Origin: Nocardia sp. NBC_01503 | Lineage (GTDB): Bacteria > Actinomycetota > Actinomycetes > Mycobacteriales > Mycobacteriaceae | Direction of reading: 5' to 3' | Assembly: GCF_036327755.1 (NCBI RefSeq) | Contig: NZ_CP109596.1 | Location: 4,340,001-4,404,000, forward strand | Length of the DNA: 64,000 nt | Shown here: one piece after another, positions 9,382-18,851 of the stretch | Numbering within the stretch: the first letter of the stretch is position 1 | Layout of the letters: every line of letters begins with the position of its first letter | The notes under the pieces: generated by a model | Told to the model about the DNA's origin: nothing | The model's input: only the letters and a program-made list of their open reading frames with translations | Databases searched by the model: none | Translations under genes and position numbers: made by a program

Positions 9382-10011
9382 TCACGCCTGGATGATGAGC
9401 GAAACCGCCACGGGCACAAGCATGTCCACCAGATCGCTGACCGGCGGGCGCGGATTCGACAGCAGCCATTCGTGTGCCAGGCCGTTGACCGCGCCGATCA
9501 GGGCGCTGCCCGCCATCTCCGGATTGCCGCGGATGCGCGCACCCGGTCCGGCGAGCGGCTCCAGGGCCTTGCGAATCACGTCTATCCAGGCATGTCGGCG
9601 CGCGCGGCGATGCTCCTCCATGGCCTGGCTGACCCCGACCACCTCCACGAAGGCGACCTTGGCGCGATTCGGGTCCGAGCCGACCGAGCTCAGGAAGGCC
9701 GAGAGCACCAGCGTGACGGTATCGATCGGATCGGGATCCGGCCCGAGCTCGGCGAGTGCGTTCGCCAGCGCCGCGGCGGCCTCGTCCTGGATCTGGTCGT
9801 AGGCCGCGACCAAGACATCCTCGCGGGTGGCGAACTCCTCGTAGAACTGTCGCTTGGAGAGTCCGGCGGCCGCGCAGACATCGGCGAGGGAACAGTTGGC
9901 GTACCCGTGCTCACCGAAGATCTGGATGGCGGCGTCCAGAAACCGCTGGCGGCGTTCGGCTTTGCGCTCGGTGACGGCCCGCCCGCCGTACTGCCTGCCT
10001 TCGATGGTCAC
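9382..10011 (-). CDS. TetR-family regulator
   Basis: 209 residues. The N-terminal helix-turn-helix reads FLDAAIQIFGEHGYANCSLADV then AAAGLSKRQFYEEFATREDV, a canonical TetR DNA-binding domain, followed by an alpha-helical ligand domain. It converges on the peptidase gene, and no obvious target is adjacent except the second TetR gene upstream. The target operon is unknown. Confidence 0.82.
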   Translation of the reverse strand: MTIEGRQYGGRAVTERKAERRQRFLDAAIQIFGEHGYANCSLADVCAAAGLSKRQFYEEFATREDVLVAAYDQIQDEAAAALANALAELGPDPDPIDTVTLVLSAFLSSVGSDPNRAKVAFVEVVGVSQAMEEHRRARRHAWIDVIRKALEPLAGPGARIRGNPEMAGSALIGAVNGLAHEWLLSNPRPPVSDLVDMLVPVAVSLIIQA

Positions 10012-10127
10012 AGCCTGCCCTCGGTTGTCACTGCCCGCCTTCGATTGTCGCCGTCCGCGATGGTCCCGTATGCAATTGGTTCGAATGCAATGGTCCGCAC
10101 CAAAGGTAACGGTGCGGTGCCCGGTTT

Positions 10128-10721
10128 TCAGTGACGGGGACGCAAACCGTCCAACATGTGGGTCACGGTCTCTTCAAACAAGCTGTCCGCATCATCGGCG
10201 GCGATGAAGCCCGAGCCGACGAAGGTGGCCAAACCCTGTAGCGCGGCCATGGCCGAGAGGCAGAACCGCCGCGGATCGCCCGGCACCACCTCGCCCTGCT
10301 CCTGCGCCTCGCCGATCATGGCGACCGGCATGGCCAGCGCCTGCGCCACCGCCGCCTGCATGGCCGGGGTCTGTTGCTGTTTACGCGCGAACATGACCGC
10401 CAGCAGCGCCGGATTGTCGATGGCGAAACGCAGATAGGCCCGCGCCACCGCGGTGGTTCGCTCCAGCAGTGTGCCGGTGGCCGCGGCCTTTTCGAATGAG
10501 GCCCCCAACCGCTCGAAGCCCGATACGGCGAGCGCGTCCAGCAGCGCCTGTTTATCCCGGAAGTGCCGACTCGGCGCGGCATGACTCACCCCGGTGTCGC
10601 GGGCGAGCTGGCGCAGTGACAATCCGTCGACCCCGGCGCGGCGCAGCAGGGTCTCGGCGCGGCGCAGGAGTTCGGCTCGAAGGTCGCCGTGGTGGTAGGA
10701 GCGCGGGCTGGTGACGGGCAT
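10128..10721 (-). CDS. TetR/AcrR-family regulator with WHG-type C-terminus
   Basis: 197 residues from the ATG at 10721, just before the conserved SYHHGDLRAELLRRAE opening of TetR proteins with the WHG ligand domain. The HTH is LRQLARDTGVSHAAPSRHF. An upstream ATG at 10763 would add a non-conserved 14-residue tail. The gene is divergent from the exporter at 10802, with a 9-bp imperfect palindrome between them, so it is the likely repressor of that exporter. Confidence 0.82.
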   Translation of the reverse strand: MPVTSPRSYHHGDLRAELLRRAETLLRRAGVDGLSLRQLARDTGVSHAAPSRHFRDKQALLDALAVSGFERLGASFEKAAATGTLLERTTAVARAYLRFAIDNPALLAVMFARKQQQTPAMQAAVAQALAMPVAMIGEAQEQGEVVPGDPRRFCLSAMAALQGLATFVGSGFIAADDADSLFEETVTHMLDGLRPRH

Positions 10722-10758
10722 GGTGTCTAGCAGGATATCGGACACACTCGTCGATGTT

Positions 10759-10785
10759 GGCATTGACTACTTTGTTGTCGGTGCC
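10759..10785. promoter_or_regulatory. Candidate TetR operator
   Basis: GGCATTGAC (10759-10767) and GTCGGTGCC (10777-10785) form an inverted repeat with 7 of 9 matched pairs and a 9-bp spacer. It lies in the 80-bp gap between the divergent TetR and exporter genes, where a TetR dimer would block both promoters. Confidence 0.4.
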
Positions 10786-10801
10786 TACATTTGCGAATGC
10801 T

Positions 10802-12106
10802 ATGACGAAAAACAGTGTGCCGCTCCGCGGCTGGATTGCGCCGATCTTCGTGATCACCCTGCTTGCCGCGCTGTTGGGCACCATGTACCTGGGGTACACG
10901 TCGGATCCGGAGAAGAACCTGCACGATTTCCCCATTGCCCTGGTCAATCAGGACGATGGCGACATCCTCGACGGTAAGCCGCTCAATATCGGCGACCAGA
11001 TCACCGACGCCCTCACCAAGCAGATTCCGGCCGACAAGATCGACCTGCGGGTGGTCGGCATCAGCGAGGCGCAGCGCGACCTCGCGGACGGCAAGGTCTA
11101 CGGCGAGATCGTCATACCCAGTGACTTCACCAAGCGGCTCAGCATTCTGGCCGCCGCCTCGGTGGTGCCCGGTGATGTGGAGCGGCCGGTGATCACCGTG
11201 CACACCAATCCGCGCGCCAGCACCTACGCCGCCTCGATCGTGCAGCGCATCTCCGATCGGGCCATGGTGCAGGTCAATTCGACGGTCGGCGCCCAGCTCA
11301 CCGACCAGGTCAAGGCCAAACTCGCACCCGCGCCGGGTACCGCGCCGACCCAACTCAGCGGTGCCGCGCGCTTGCAATTGGCCAAGCCCATCGATGTGGT
11401 GGTGAGCCCGTTCCGGCCGCTGCCCGAGGGCACCGGGCAGGGGCTGTCGGCCTTCTTCTACACACTCATCCTGTTGTTCGTCGGCTTCAGCGGGGCCATG
11501 ATCATTCACGCCATGGTCGACAACGTGCTCGGCTATGTGCCCGCCGAGTACGGGCCCTGGTACCGCCATATCGCCCCGGTGGCCATCTCGCGCTGGCGCA
11601 CACTGCTGGTGAAGTGGGCCATGGCGGCGGTGACCGCGCCCATTGCCTCGGGGGTGTTCCTCTGCGTCGCCAAGCTGCTGGATATGCCGATCGAGCACGC
11701 GCTGCCGCTGTTCCTCTACGGCGCGCTGGCCATCGCCGCCGTTGCGGTGACCGGACTTTCGGTGCTCGCCGCCTTCGGTACCGCGGGTCTGCTGATCAAT
11801 ATGATCGTCTTCGTGGTGCTGGGCCTGCCCTCGTCCTCGGGCAGCATTCCCATCGAGGCGACACCGCGCTGTATCGCCTTCCTCGCGAATTTCGAGCCCA
11901 TGCATCAGATCTACCTGGCGGTGCGGTCGCTGCTGTTCTTCGACGGACATCTCGCGGCCGGGCTCGCCACCGGACTCTGGATGACGCTCTTCGGACTCGC
12001 CGCGGGCATCGCGCTCGGTGCGATCGCCACACACACCTATGACCTGCGGGGTCTGTACCGACTCGGCGTGTCCCACAAGCCCGCCGAAGCGGGGCTGGTG
12101 GAGTAG
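10802..12106 (+). CDS. YhgE/Pip or DUF3533-like membrane export protein
   Basis: 434 residues from the ATG at 10802. One N-terminal membrane segment (residues about 10-30) precedes a large extracytoplasmic domain that opens with FPIALVNQDDGD, the hallmark of YhgE/Pip and ABC-2-like exporters. Five or six C-terminal membrane helices follow. The family is linked to export of hydrophobic compounds or of phage-receptor/type VII cargo. The divergent TetR gene suggests inducible efflux. An alternative start at 10754 adds 16 residues without a ribosome site. Confidence 0.68.
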   Translation: MTKNSVPLRGWIAPIFVITLLAALLGTMYLGYTSDPEKNLHDFPIALVNQDDGDILDGKPLNIGDQITDALTKQIPADKIDLRVVGISEAQRDLADGKVYGEIVIPSDFTKRLSILAAASVVPGDVERPVITVHTNPRASTYAASIVQRISDRAMVQVNSTVGAQLTDQVKAKLAPAPGTAPTQLSGAARLQLAKPIDVVVSPFRPLPEGTGQGLSAFFYTLILLFVGFSGAMIIHAMVDNVLGYVPAEYGPWYRHIAPVAISRWRTLLVKWAMAAVTAPIASGVFLCVAKLLDMPIEHALPLFLYGALAIAAVAVTGLSVLAAFGTAGLLINMIVFVVLGLPSSSGSIPIEATPRCIAFLANFEPMHQIYLAVRSLLFFDGHLAAGLATGLWMTLFGLAAGIALGAIATHTYDLRGLYRLGVSHKPAEAGLVE

Positions 12107-12328
12107 GTCGCATGCGGAGGGCCTCGCGCGCGAGTGGCGCGGGGGCGGTCCGGTCCCACTGACCTCCCCGTCATCCCGGCGTGCTTTCGGCCGGGCACCC
12201 CTCGCGTGACGGGTACTCGTGCCGCTGAGGGACTTTCGGCCCTGTTCGTTGCGCACCTGTGACGGAACCATGGGCCTCGGGCACCGAATAACTCCTCGCG
12301 GAACGATGAGTGTGGGGCGGTTCGAGTA

Positions 12329-13015
12329 ATGGGTACATCACAGTTCGACCAGCTGACGGGAGACTTCCTGCGGGCGGTCCGCGCCGCCGGCGGCGGGCTG
12401 ACGGCGGTATGCGGAGCGTGCGTACGGGTACTGCCCGTCCGGCGTGCGGCCATAGTGCTGCACGAGATCGACGCGGGCATGCAACCCTGGTGTGCCAGTG
12501 ACGATTTCGCCGATCTGGTGGAGAAGGCACAGGCCACGGCAGGAGAGGGACCCGCGGTCGCGGCACTGGCGCAGGGGATCCCGGTGGTGGTCACCGACTT
12601 CGGCTCGGAATGCGAGCGGTGGCCGGGCTTCGCCGAAGCCCTTGCGGGCAAACCGATCTCCGGCTCCATGTTCGCGGTGCCGTTGCGGCTCGGCCCCATC
12701 CCGCTCGGCGCGGTGGATATGTACCGCGATACGGTCGGCCGCCCCAGCCCGCGATTGCTCTCGGCCGCCCTGCACATCGCCGATCTGGTGACCGCGAGCC
12801 TGGTGCTCGCCTCCGGCGAAGCGGCCCAGCAGTGGGCGCAACCGTTGTCCAGCCAATGGATTCACCAGGCGGCCACCATGACCAGCACCCAACTCGGCGT
12901 GGACATCGCCGACGCCTACGCCCGCCTACGCGCCTACGCCTTCATCAACGGTCTGTCGCTGGCCGAGGTTTCGCGCCGCGTGGTAGCCCGCAACCTGCGC
13001 ATAGAATCGGTGTGA
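12329..13015 (+). CDS. GAF and ANTAR domain protein
   Basis: 228 residues. A GAF sensor (about 10-150) includes the GEGPAVAALAQGIPVVVTDF segment seen in actinobacterial GAF-ANTAR proteins. A C-terminal ANTAR-type RNA-binding three-helix domain follows (YARLRAYAFINGLSLAEVSRRVVARNLR), which normally binds paired hairpins in nascent RNA to prevent termination. It stands alone, so its RNA targets are probably elsewhere. The ligand is unknown. Confidence 0.85.
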   Translation: MGTSQFDQLTGDFLRAVRAAGGGLTAVCGACVRVLPVRRAAIVLHEIDAGMQPWCASDDFADLVEKAQATAGEGPAVAALAQGIPVVVTDFGSECERWPGFAEALAGKPISGSMFAVPLRLGPIPLGAVDMYRDTVGRPSPRLLSAALHIADLVTASLVLASGEAAQQWAQPLSSQWIHQAATMTSTQLGVDIADAYARLRAYAFINGLSLAEVSRRVVARNLRIESV

Positions 13016-13084
13016 GCGGCGGCGGGACCGGGTGATCCGAGGCGGGGCCGGTGTGTGGGGATCGGCCGGATATTCCGGGAGATA

Positions 13085-14575
13085 TCAGTGCGCGGCGGTG
13101 GCGGTGAAGCCGCGCGGCACCAGTACCACGGTCAGCACGGCGACCGCGCCGACCAGTCCGGCGGAGATCCACGAGGTGGTGGTGAGCGCGGAATCATAAG
13201 CATGCTGGGCGATTTCGAGAATATGCGCCCCCTGTGCACCGCCCACCCGATCCGCCACGTACGCCGCCCCGCCGACCGATCCGCGCGCGGTATCGAGCTG
13301 CTCACCGTGCAGCGGCAGATCCGTCATATGCGAGACGAACAGGCGCCCGTGAATGCTGCCCAGCAGCGCTACCCCGAGCCCGATGCCGAGTTCGTAATTG
13401 GTCTCCTCCACCGCCCCCGCCATTCCGGCCCGCTCCGGCGGCACCGCGGATACCAGCACCGCCGCGGCGGTGGTGATGGCGATGCCGTCACCGATACCCA
13501 GACACACCAGCACCAGCGCGACCAGCGGATAGGTGGTGGTCGGAATCGCCGCCAGCACAAAGAAACCCACCGCCAGTGTGGCCAATGCGGACCCCATCAG
13601 CAACCGCACCCCGACATGCCGCATGAGCCACGGCGTGGACAGCGATCCGAGCAGGGTGGCAATGGCCGCGGGCACGGTGCGCAGTCCGGCCTCCGACGGG
13701 GTGTAGCCGTGAATGTATTGCAGCCACAACGAGATCAGGAACAGCGCGGCACCGATGGCGAGCATGGCCACCAGCGTCGCCAATGCGGCCGCGGTGAACG
13801 CCCGATTGCGGAACAGCCGCACATCCAGCAGCGGATCTGGTGACCGCAGCTGCCGGAATGCGAAGAACCCGAGCAGCAGCACCGCCGCCGCCAGCATCAC
13901 CACATCGATGGCGGCCGGATTCCCCTTGGCCACATGTTTGATACCCCATGCCAGCGCCACGATGCCGAGCACCGACAGCACCGCGCTGAACCAGTCCAGC
14001 CTGCCGACCTGCGGCGCACGGTATTCGGGCAGTAACCACACCCCGGCGGTCACCGTGACCACGACCACCGGCACATTCAGCCAGAACGCGGCGGACCAGC
14101 CGAACGCCTCCACCAGATGTCCACCGACCAGCGGTCCGATCGCCGCACCTGCCCCCGCCACCGAGGCCCAGATGCCGATGGCCTGGGTGCGCTCATGATC
14201 ATCGGTGAAGATATTGCGAATCAGCGAGAGCGTCGAGGGCATGACCATGGCCCCGCCGACGCCCAGTAGCGCCCGCCCGGCAATGAGCTGCGCGGGCGTA
14301 TGCGCGGTCGCCGCCACCACCGAGGCCAGTCCGAAGAGCACGAATCCCGCGAGGAACAGCCGCTTTCGACCGTACCGATCCCCGATCGCACCGCAGGTGA
14401 TGAGCAGGCCACCGAGCACCAGACCGTAGAGGTCGACGATCCACAGCTGCTCCATCGGGCTGGGATCCATATGGTCGATCAGTGCGGGCAGCGCCACATT
14501 CAGAATCGTGGCGTCCATGGCGACCAGCAGCAGGCTGCAGCACAGCACCGCGAGCATGGCCCAGCGGCCGCGCAT
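13085..14575 (-). CDS. DHA2-family MFS drug exporter (QacA/EmrB type)
   Basis: 496 residues with about 14 hydrophobic segments. The first helix carries LLLVAMDATILNVALPAL (DHA2 motif D1). Motif A appears as GAIGDRYGRKRLF and motif C as GAGAAIGPLVGGHL. It should export drugs or other amphiphiles by proton antiport across the inner membrane. A GAGGAGG ribosome site precedes the ATG. No regulator gene is adjacent. Imperfect palindromes at 14605-14618 may be control sites. Confidence 0.87.
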   Translation of the reverse strand: MRGRWAMLAVLCCSLLLVAMDATILNVALPALIDHMDPSPMEQLWIVDLYGLVLGGLLITCGAIGDRYGRKRLFLAGFVLFGLASVVAATAHTPAQLIAGRALLGVGGAMVMPSTLSLIRNIFTDDHERTQAIGIWASVAGAGAAIGPLVGGHLVEAFGWSAAFWLNVPVVVVTVTAGVWLLPEYRAPQVGRLDWFSAVLSVLGIVALAWGIKHVAKGNPAAIDVVMLAAAVLLLGFFAFRQLRSPDPLLDVRLFRNRAFTAAALATLVAMLAIGAALFLISLWLQYIHGYTPSEAGLRTVPAAIATLLGSLSTPWLMRHVGVRLLMGSALATLAVGFFVLAAIPTTTYPLVALVLVCLGIGDGIAITTAAAVLVSAVPPERAGMAGAVEETNYELGIGLGVALLGSIHGRLFVSHMTDLPLHGEQLDTARGSVGGAAYVADRVGGAQGAHILEIAQHAYDSALTTTSWISAGLVGAVAVLTVVLVPRGFTATAAH

Positions 14576-14661
14576 ACCGCCTCCTCGAATAGGTGCCGTC
14601 CAAGGTGTTCAGCAACACTCTGGCTAGCACCCTAGCGGGGTTTCGAGGAGACGCCCGCGAC

Positions 14662-15075
14662 CTACTTGCTCAGTGAGTCGCCCTCATCGGCGCGCTGTTT
14701 GGCGAGCAGATCGCGAATCTCGGTGAGCAGCTCCAACTCGGTCGGATCGGCCTTGACCGCGGTCGGCTTCAACAGCCGAGCCTTGAGGTGATTCATCGGC
14801 AGGATGAGGACGAAGTACAGCACCGCCGCGACGGTCACGAAGTTGATGCAGGCGCTGATGATCGGGCCCAGGGCCACGAAAGTAGAGGGCTTACCAGCGA
14901 GAATCTGGAATCCCAGACCGAATTCGCTGTTCCCGCCCGCGGTGGCGAGCAGTGGCTCGATCAACCCCTTGGTCACCGAGGTGACGATCGCGGTGAAGGC
15001 GGTACCCATGACCACCGCGACCGCGAGATCGAGAACGTTGCCCCTCATCAGGAACTCTTTGAAACCCTTGAGCAT
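14662..15075 (-). CDS. mscL: Large-conductance mechanosensitive channel MscL
   Basis: 137 residues, the usual length. It begins MLKGFKEFLMRGNVLDLAVA, the conserved N-terminal helix and TM1. The periplasmic loop is followed by TM2 (INFVTVAAVLYFVLILPMN) and a charged cytoplasmic helix (LLTEIRDLLAKQ). The pentameric channel releases solutes on hypo-osmotic shock. I start at ATG 15075 because everything upstream in frame is unlike the family. The compatible-solute importer BCCT follows next door. Confidence 0.95.
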   Translation of the reverse strand: MLKGFKEFLMRGNVLDLAVAVVMGTAFTAIVTSVTKGLIEPLLATAGGNSEFGLGFQILAGKPSTFVALGPIISACINFVTVAAVLYFVLILPMNHLKARLLKPTAVKADPTELELLTEIRDLLAKQRADEGDSLSK

Positions 15076-15218
15076 GACGCAGCGATATCCAATCCGAGAT
15101 GAATTCGTAATCTTCCAGCATCGCAGTGTAGGGCCAGGGTGCGGCGTGTTTTGAATACGGCACACCCCACTTGGCAGTGCTCACACTGGCGGGTGCGGTG
15201 TCGGTCAGCGCACTTTGA

Positions 15219-16778
15219 TCAGCCGCCGCGCTCGGCCTTGAAGGTCCGCACCAGCGCCCAGCACATGGCGAGCATGACGATGCTGAACGGTAGGGCGATC
15301 AGGATCGCGACGGTCTGCAGGGTGGTGAGGGCGGCGGTGCCGGTACCGCTGGCCACCAGCAGCGCTATCGCGACCGCACCCTGCATACAGGTCCAGAAGG
15401 CGCGACTCCATTTGGGCGGCTCCGGATTTCCGCCGGAGGAGAGCATATTCACCACCAGCGCACCGGAATCGGCCGAGGTGACGAAGAACAGCACGATCAC
15501 CAGGATCGCCAGACCTGCGGTAATACTGCCGCCCGGGAGGGTATCCAGCATTGCGAACAGCGCGCTGTCGCGGTCCGGACCGTCCGGGCCGACAAGGTCA
15601 CCGCCGCCGAACATTTGGCGATGCATGGCCGCCCCGCCGAATACCGCGAACCAGACGAAGGTCAGCAGGGTCGGCACCAGCAATACTCCGGCGACGAATT
15701 CGCGGACGGTGCGGCCGCGCGAAATCCTGGCGATGAAGACACCGACGAACGGCGCCCAGGAGATCCACCAACCCCAGTAGAAGACCGTCCACTGCTGCGT
15801 CCACGCGGTACCCGTCGGCCCCTCGGTCGCACCGGTGTAGAGGCTGATCTTCGGCAGCTGTTGAATATAGGAGCCGATGTTCTGGATCAGATCATTGACG
15901 ATGAACAGCGTCGGCCCGGCCACCAGCACATACAGCAGCAGCACCCCGGCCACGCCCATATTCGCCTGGGACAGCAGTTTGATGCCCTTGTCGACCCCGG
16001 TCACCACCGAGATGGTCGCCAGCGCGGTGACCACGATGATCAGCACCACCTGTAGGCCCTTGCCCGGTTCGTGCAGCCAGCCTTGGAAATTCAACCCCGC
16101 CGAGATCTGCAGAATGCCCAGCCCCAGCGAAGTGGCGACACCGAAGACCGTGCCGATCACCGCGACGATATCGATGACATCCCCGCGCCAACCCCGAATG
16201 CGTTCGCCCATAAGCGATTCCAGTGACCAGCGAATCGACACCGGCCGCCCTTTGCGATGAATCGAGTACGCGATGGCCAAACCCACCACCACATAGATCG
16301 CCCACGGGTGAATACCCCAATGCAGGAAGGTTTGGACCATGGCGGCATCGGCGCGCTGCGCGTCCGTGCTGCCGACGCCGGGTCGCGGCTCGTCGTAGTG
16401 GAAGAGCGGCTCGGCCACACCCCAGAACACCAGGCCGATACCCATGCCCGCGGCGAACAGCATGGAAAGCCAAGCCCCCATGGAGTATTCGGCCTTCTCG
16501 CCATCCTCGCCGAGATGGATATCGCCGAATCGGCCCAGCCCCAGCCAGATGGCGAAGACCACGAACAGTGTGACAATGACGATGTAGTACCAGCCGAAGG
16601 TGCCGATCACATTGTCCTGCAGGGCCTTGGCCTGCCGGGCGGCCAGATCGCGAAATACGATGGCGTAGATGGTGAATGCCGTCACCACGATCGCCGAGGG
16701 CCAGAACACCCTGGGCGCGACCGCCACTCGATGATGGATCGGTGCGGGATCGGAGGGGGCTTTACTCGGTGCGCTCAC
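15219..16778 (-). CDS. BCCT-family compatible-solute transporter (BetP-like)
   Basis: About 519 residues with 12 membrane helices. It contains the glycine-rich GMGIGLVFWGVAEPLFHY segment of BCCT transporters, and the aromatic substrate box around FHWGIHPWAIYVVVGLAIAY. It should import betaine, carnitine or choline with sodium during hyperosmotic stress. A GTG at 16778 behind AGAGGA fits better than an ATG at 16832, whose extra residues are basic and unlike the family. It lies between mscL and two small stress-like proteins, all on the same strand. Confidence 0.88.
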   Translation of the reverse strand: MSAPSKAPSDPAPIHHRVAVAPRVFWPSAIVVTAFTIYAIVFRDLAARQAKALQDNVIGTFGWYYIVIVTLFVVFAIWLGLGRFGDIHLGEDGEKAEYSMGAWLSMLFAAGMGIGLVFWGVAEPLFHYDEPRPGVGSTDAQRADAAMVQTFLHWGIHPWAIYVVVGLAIAYSIHRKGRPVSIRWSLESLMGERIRGWRGDVIDIVAVIGTVFGVATSLGLGILQISAGLNFQGWLHEPGKGLQVVLIIVVTALATISVVTGVDKGIKLLSQANMGVAGVLLLYVLVAGPTLFIVNDLIQNIGSYIQQLPKISLYTGATEGPTGTAWTQQWTVFYWGWWISWAPFVGVFIARISRGRTVREFVAGVLLVPTLLTFVWFAVFGGAAMHRQMFGGGDLVGPDGPDRDSALFAMLDTLPGGSITAGLAILVIVLFFVTSADSGALVVNMLSSGGNPEPPKWSRAFWTCMQGAVAIALLVASGTGTAALTTLQTVAILIALPFSIVMLAMCWALVRTFKAERGG

Positions 16779-16827
16779 AGTGGATGTCCTCTGTCGAGTC
16801 TGGCTGGCGGTCCGAACTCCATTGCGA

Positions 16828-16871
16828 CGCAACCCCGATGCCGAGCGCGGCGGCTCGGCATCGGGGTTGCG
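16828..16871 (-). terminator. 18-bp hairpin after the Ala-rich gene
   Basis: A perfect 18-bp stem (16828-16845 with 16854-16871) and 8-nt loop sit 4 bp beyond the stop codon of the gene at 16876. There is no U tract, a form common in actinobacteria. It should separate that transcript from the BCCT gene. Confidence 0.7.
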
Positions 16872-16875
16872 GGTA

Positions 16876-17205
16876 CTACTTTCCGACCTTGTTCTTGACG
16901 GCCTCGACGATCTCGTTGACCGCTGCCATCACGTCCTGTGCGGCATGCTCGAGATTGGCTCGTACCTGTTCGAGCGTGCCCTGCAGGTCATCGGTGTTGA
17001 TCTTGTCGGCGAACGCCTTCGCCATATCGGCGAGGTCGGCGGCGGCGCTGCTGGCGCGGTCCGCGAGCTCGGCGGCCGCACCGCTCGCTCGTTCGGCGAG
17101 CTGCCCGGCGGCCGCCTGTGCCTTGTCCGCCAATTCTCCGGCGCCACCGGCGATATCGGCGGCGGCTTTATCGGCGCTGTCGCCGATATCGTCATTCGTC
17201 GGCAT
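16876..17205 (-). CDS. Ala-rich amphipathic helical protein (LEA/apolipoprotein-like)
   Basis: 109 residues, almost entirely alanine-rich heptad-like helix (GELADKAQAAAGQLAERA and similar units repeated about every 11 residues), with no signal or membrane segment. Composition and 11-mer periodicity resemble LEA group 3 and apolipoprotein-like stress proteins. It is followed 11 bp upstream by a second small protein of the same style, and precedes the osmolyte importer and mscL. A desiccation or membrane-protecting role is inferred. Confidence 0.65.
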   Translation of the reverse strand: MPTNDDIGDSADKAAADIAGGAGELADKAQAAAGQLAERASGAAAELADRASSAAADLADMAKAFADKINTDDLQGTLEQVRANLEHAAQDVMAAVNEIVEAVKNKVGK

Positions 17206-17216
17206 AATCGGCTGCC

Positions 17217-17408
17217 CTACTTCGCGCCGCCGAGTCGTTCCTTCATTTTGTCGACGAATCCGCCGACCTTCTCCTTGACGTCCTCGGTCGCGTGCTTGAG
17301 GCGGTCTTCCATATGTTCCGCCATGCCCTCGGCCTTGTCCGCGGCATCCTCCGCGGCGGCCTTGGCCTTATCGGTCGCGTCGTTGACGTTGTCATTGAAA
17401 GAAGACAT
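17217..17408 (-). CDS. Small LEA/CsbD-like stress protein
   Basis: 63 residues: MSSFNDNVNDATDKAKAAAE and similar K/A/D/E-rich helical repeats, ending DKMKERLGGAK. The start at 17408 is set by an AGGAGG box 5 bp upstream. Such highly charged, repetitive sequences are typical of CsbD-like or LEA hydrophilins induced by stress. It is the first gene of a likely two-gene operon with the Ala-rich protein (11-bp gap). Confidence 0.65.
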   Translation of the reverse strand: MSSFNDNVNDATDKAKAAAEDAADKAEGMAEHMEDRLKHATEDVKEKVGGFVDKMKERLGGAK

Positions 17409-17519
17409 CGAAACCTCCTCGCGTGTGGTCACGCCCGGGATCGGGCGTGCATCCGGGACACTCCGACGAGCAGCTCTGACAAATGCAGCGATCTTTCAGC
17501 AACCGATCATAGTGCTATT

Positions 17520-18818
17520 TCATCCGATTGGACCGAGTACCCGCTCGATATAGGCATTGGTGAATCGCCCCTGCGGGTCGAAACGCTTACGCACCTCGGC
17601 GAACTTCTCCCAATCGGGGTAGCGCTCACTCAGCGTCTCGGCGGTCTGGAAATGCCGCTTACCCCAGTGTGGACGGCCGTTGTAGCGATCGAACACCCGC
17701 TCGCACGCGCGGAAGTACGGCTCGTAATCCATGCCTTTGTACTGGTGCACCGCGATATAGCAGGTATCGCGGCCACCGGCGGGGGACAGGAACGCGTCAT
17801 CGGGTGCGACCCAGCGCACCTCGATCGGCATGGCGGTATTGAAATGCCTTGCCACATCCTTGATTTCGCGAATGGCATCGGGGGAGTGGGCGCGCGGAAT
17901 CGCGTACTCCATCTCGGTGAAGCGGAACAGTCGCGGACTGGCGAAGACCCGATACGACCGCTCGACCTGGCGCCGATAGCTGCCCGCGTAGGCGGCGGCG
18001 CGCTGGATATACGGAATCAGACCGGGCCGCGCGCGGGTGAGTTTGCAGAGCGCGTCGAAGGTGTAGTTGGTGACCAGGACGTCGGAGAACCAGTCCATGG
18101 CCTTACCGCGCGGCTGTTCGGGTAGCTCGACGGTGTTGTTGGCCTTGGTCATCGCCAGCGCGGAGTGCGCGAACATGTAGAACTCGAAGTGCTCATTGCC
18201 GTCGACATAGCTGTCCAGATCGGCGAGTACGTCCTCCACGGGCACCGGTCGCTCGACGCCCTCGAGTACGAACGACGGCACCATCTGCAGGGTGACCGCG
18301 GTGACCACGCCGAGCGCGCCCACATTCACCCGCGCCGCGCGCCAGCCGTCCGGATCGGTCTGCTCATTGAGCTCCACCCGGCTGCCGTCGGCCAGCATGA
18401 GCTCCACCGATTGCAGTGCGGCCGACAGGTTCTGCAGTTTGGCGCCGGTGCCGTGGGTGCCGGTGGCGGTCGCGCCCGCGACGGACTGCACATCGATATC
18501 GCCGAGATTGGGGAAGGCCAGGCCGAGTGGGTGCAGCGCGTTACTGGCGGCGTTGAGCGTAATGCCCGCCTCCGCGCGAACCAGGCCCTTCGCGCGATCC
18601 ACCGAGAGGATCTTGTCGAGCTTGTTCAGCCGTACGAGTGTGCCGTCGGTGAGCACGGTCTCGGTGAAGGAGTGACCCGATCCGGCGACGCGCACCGTAT
18701 GTCCGGCGGTCTCGGCACCGGCAAGCACGGCGGCGAGTTCCTCGGGCGTGTTCGGGTCGGCGATAACCGCCGGAGTGCAGCTCTGATCTCCGGCCCAGTT
18801 CGCCCAAGAGTTGGTCAT
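17520..18818 (-). CDS. D-arabinono-1,4-lactone/L-gulonolactone oxidase family flavoprotein
   Basis: 432 residues. The N-terminal FAD_binding_4 domain has VRVAGSGHSFTETVLTDGTLV and GATATGTHGTG, and the C-terminal ALO domain has the signature HWGKRHFQ. These features define aldonolactone oxidoreductases, which oxidise sugar lactones to ascorbate-like products with FAD. In VAO-type enzymes, covalent flavin linkage uses a His in the GSGHS motif, which is present. The gene runs beside a TetR gene on the same strand with a 33-bp gap. Confidence 0.87.
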   Translation of the reverse strand: MTNSWANWAGDQSCTPAVIADPNTPEELAAVLAGAETAGHTVRVAGSGHSFTETVLTDGTLVRLNKLDKILSVDRAKGLVRAEAGITLNAASNALHPLGLAFPNLGDIDVQSVAGATATGTHGTGAKLQNLSAALQSVELMLADGSRVELNEQTDPDGWRAARVNVGALGVVTAVTLQMVPSFVLEGVERPVPVEDVLADLDSYVDGNEHFEFYMFAHSALAMTKANNTVELPEQPRGKAMDWFSDVLVTNYTFDALCKLTRARPGLIPYIQRAAAYAGSYRRQVERSYRVFASPRLFRFTEMEYAIPRAHSPDAIREIKDVARHFNTAMPIEVRWVAPDDAFLSPAGGRDTCYIAVHQYKGMDYEPYFRACERVFDRYNGRPHWGKRHFQTAETLSERYPDWEKFAEVRKRFDPQGRFTNAYIERVLGPIG

Positions 18819-18851
18819 GCGACCAACTTTAAACCGCGAGTGTGAGACGCG

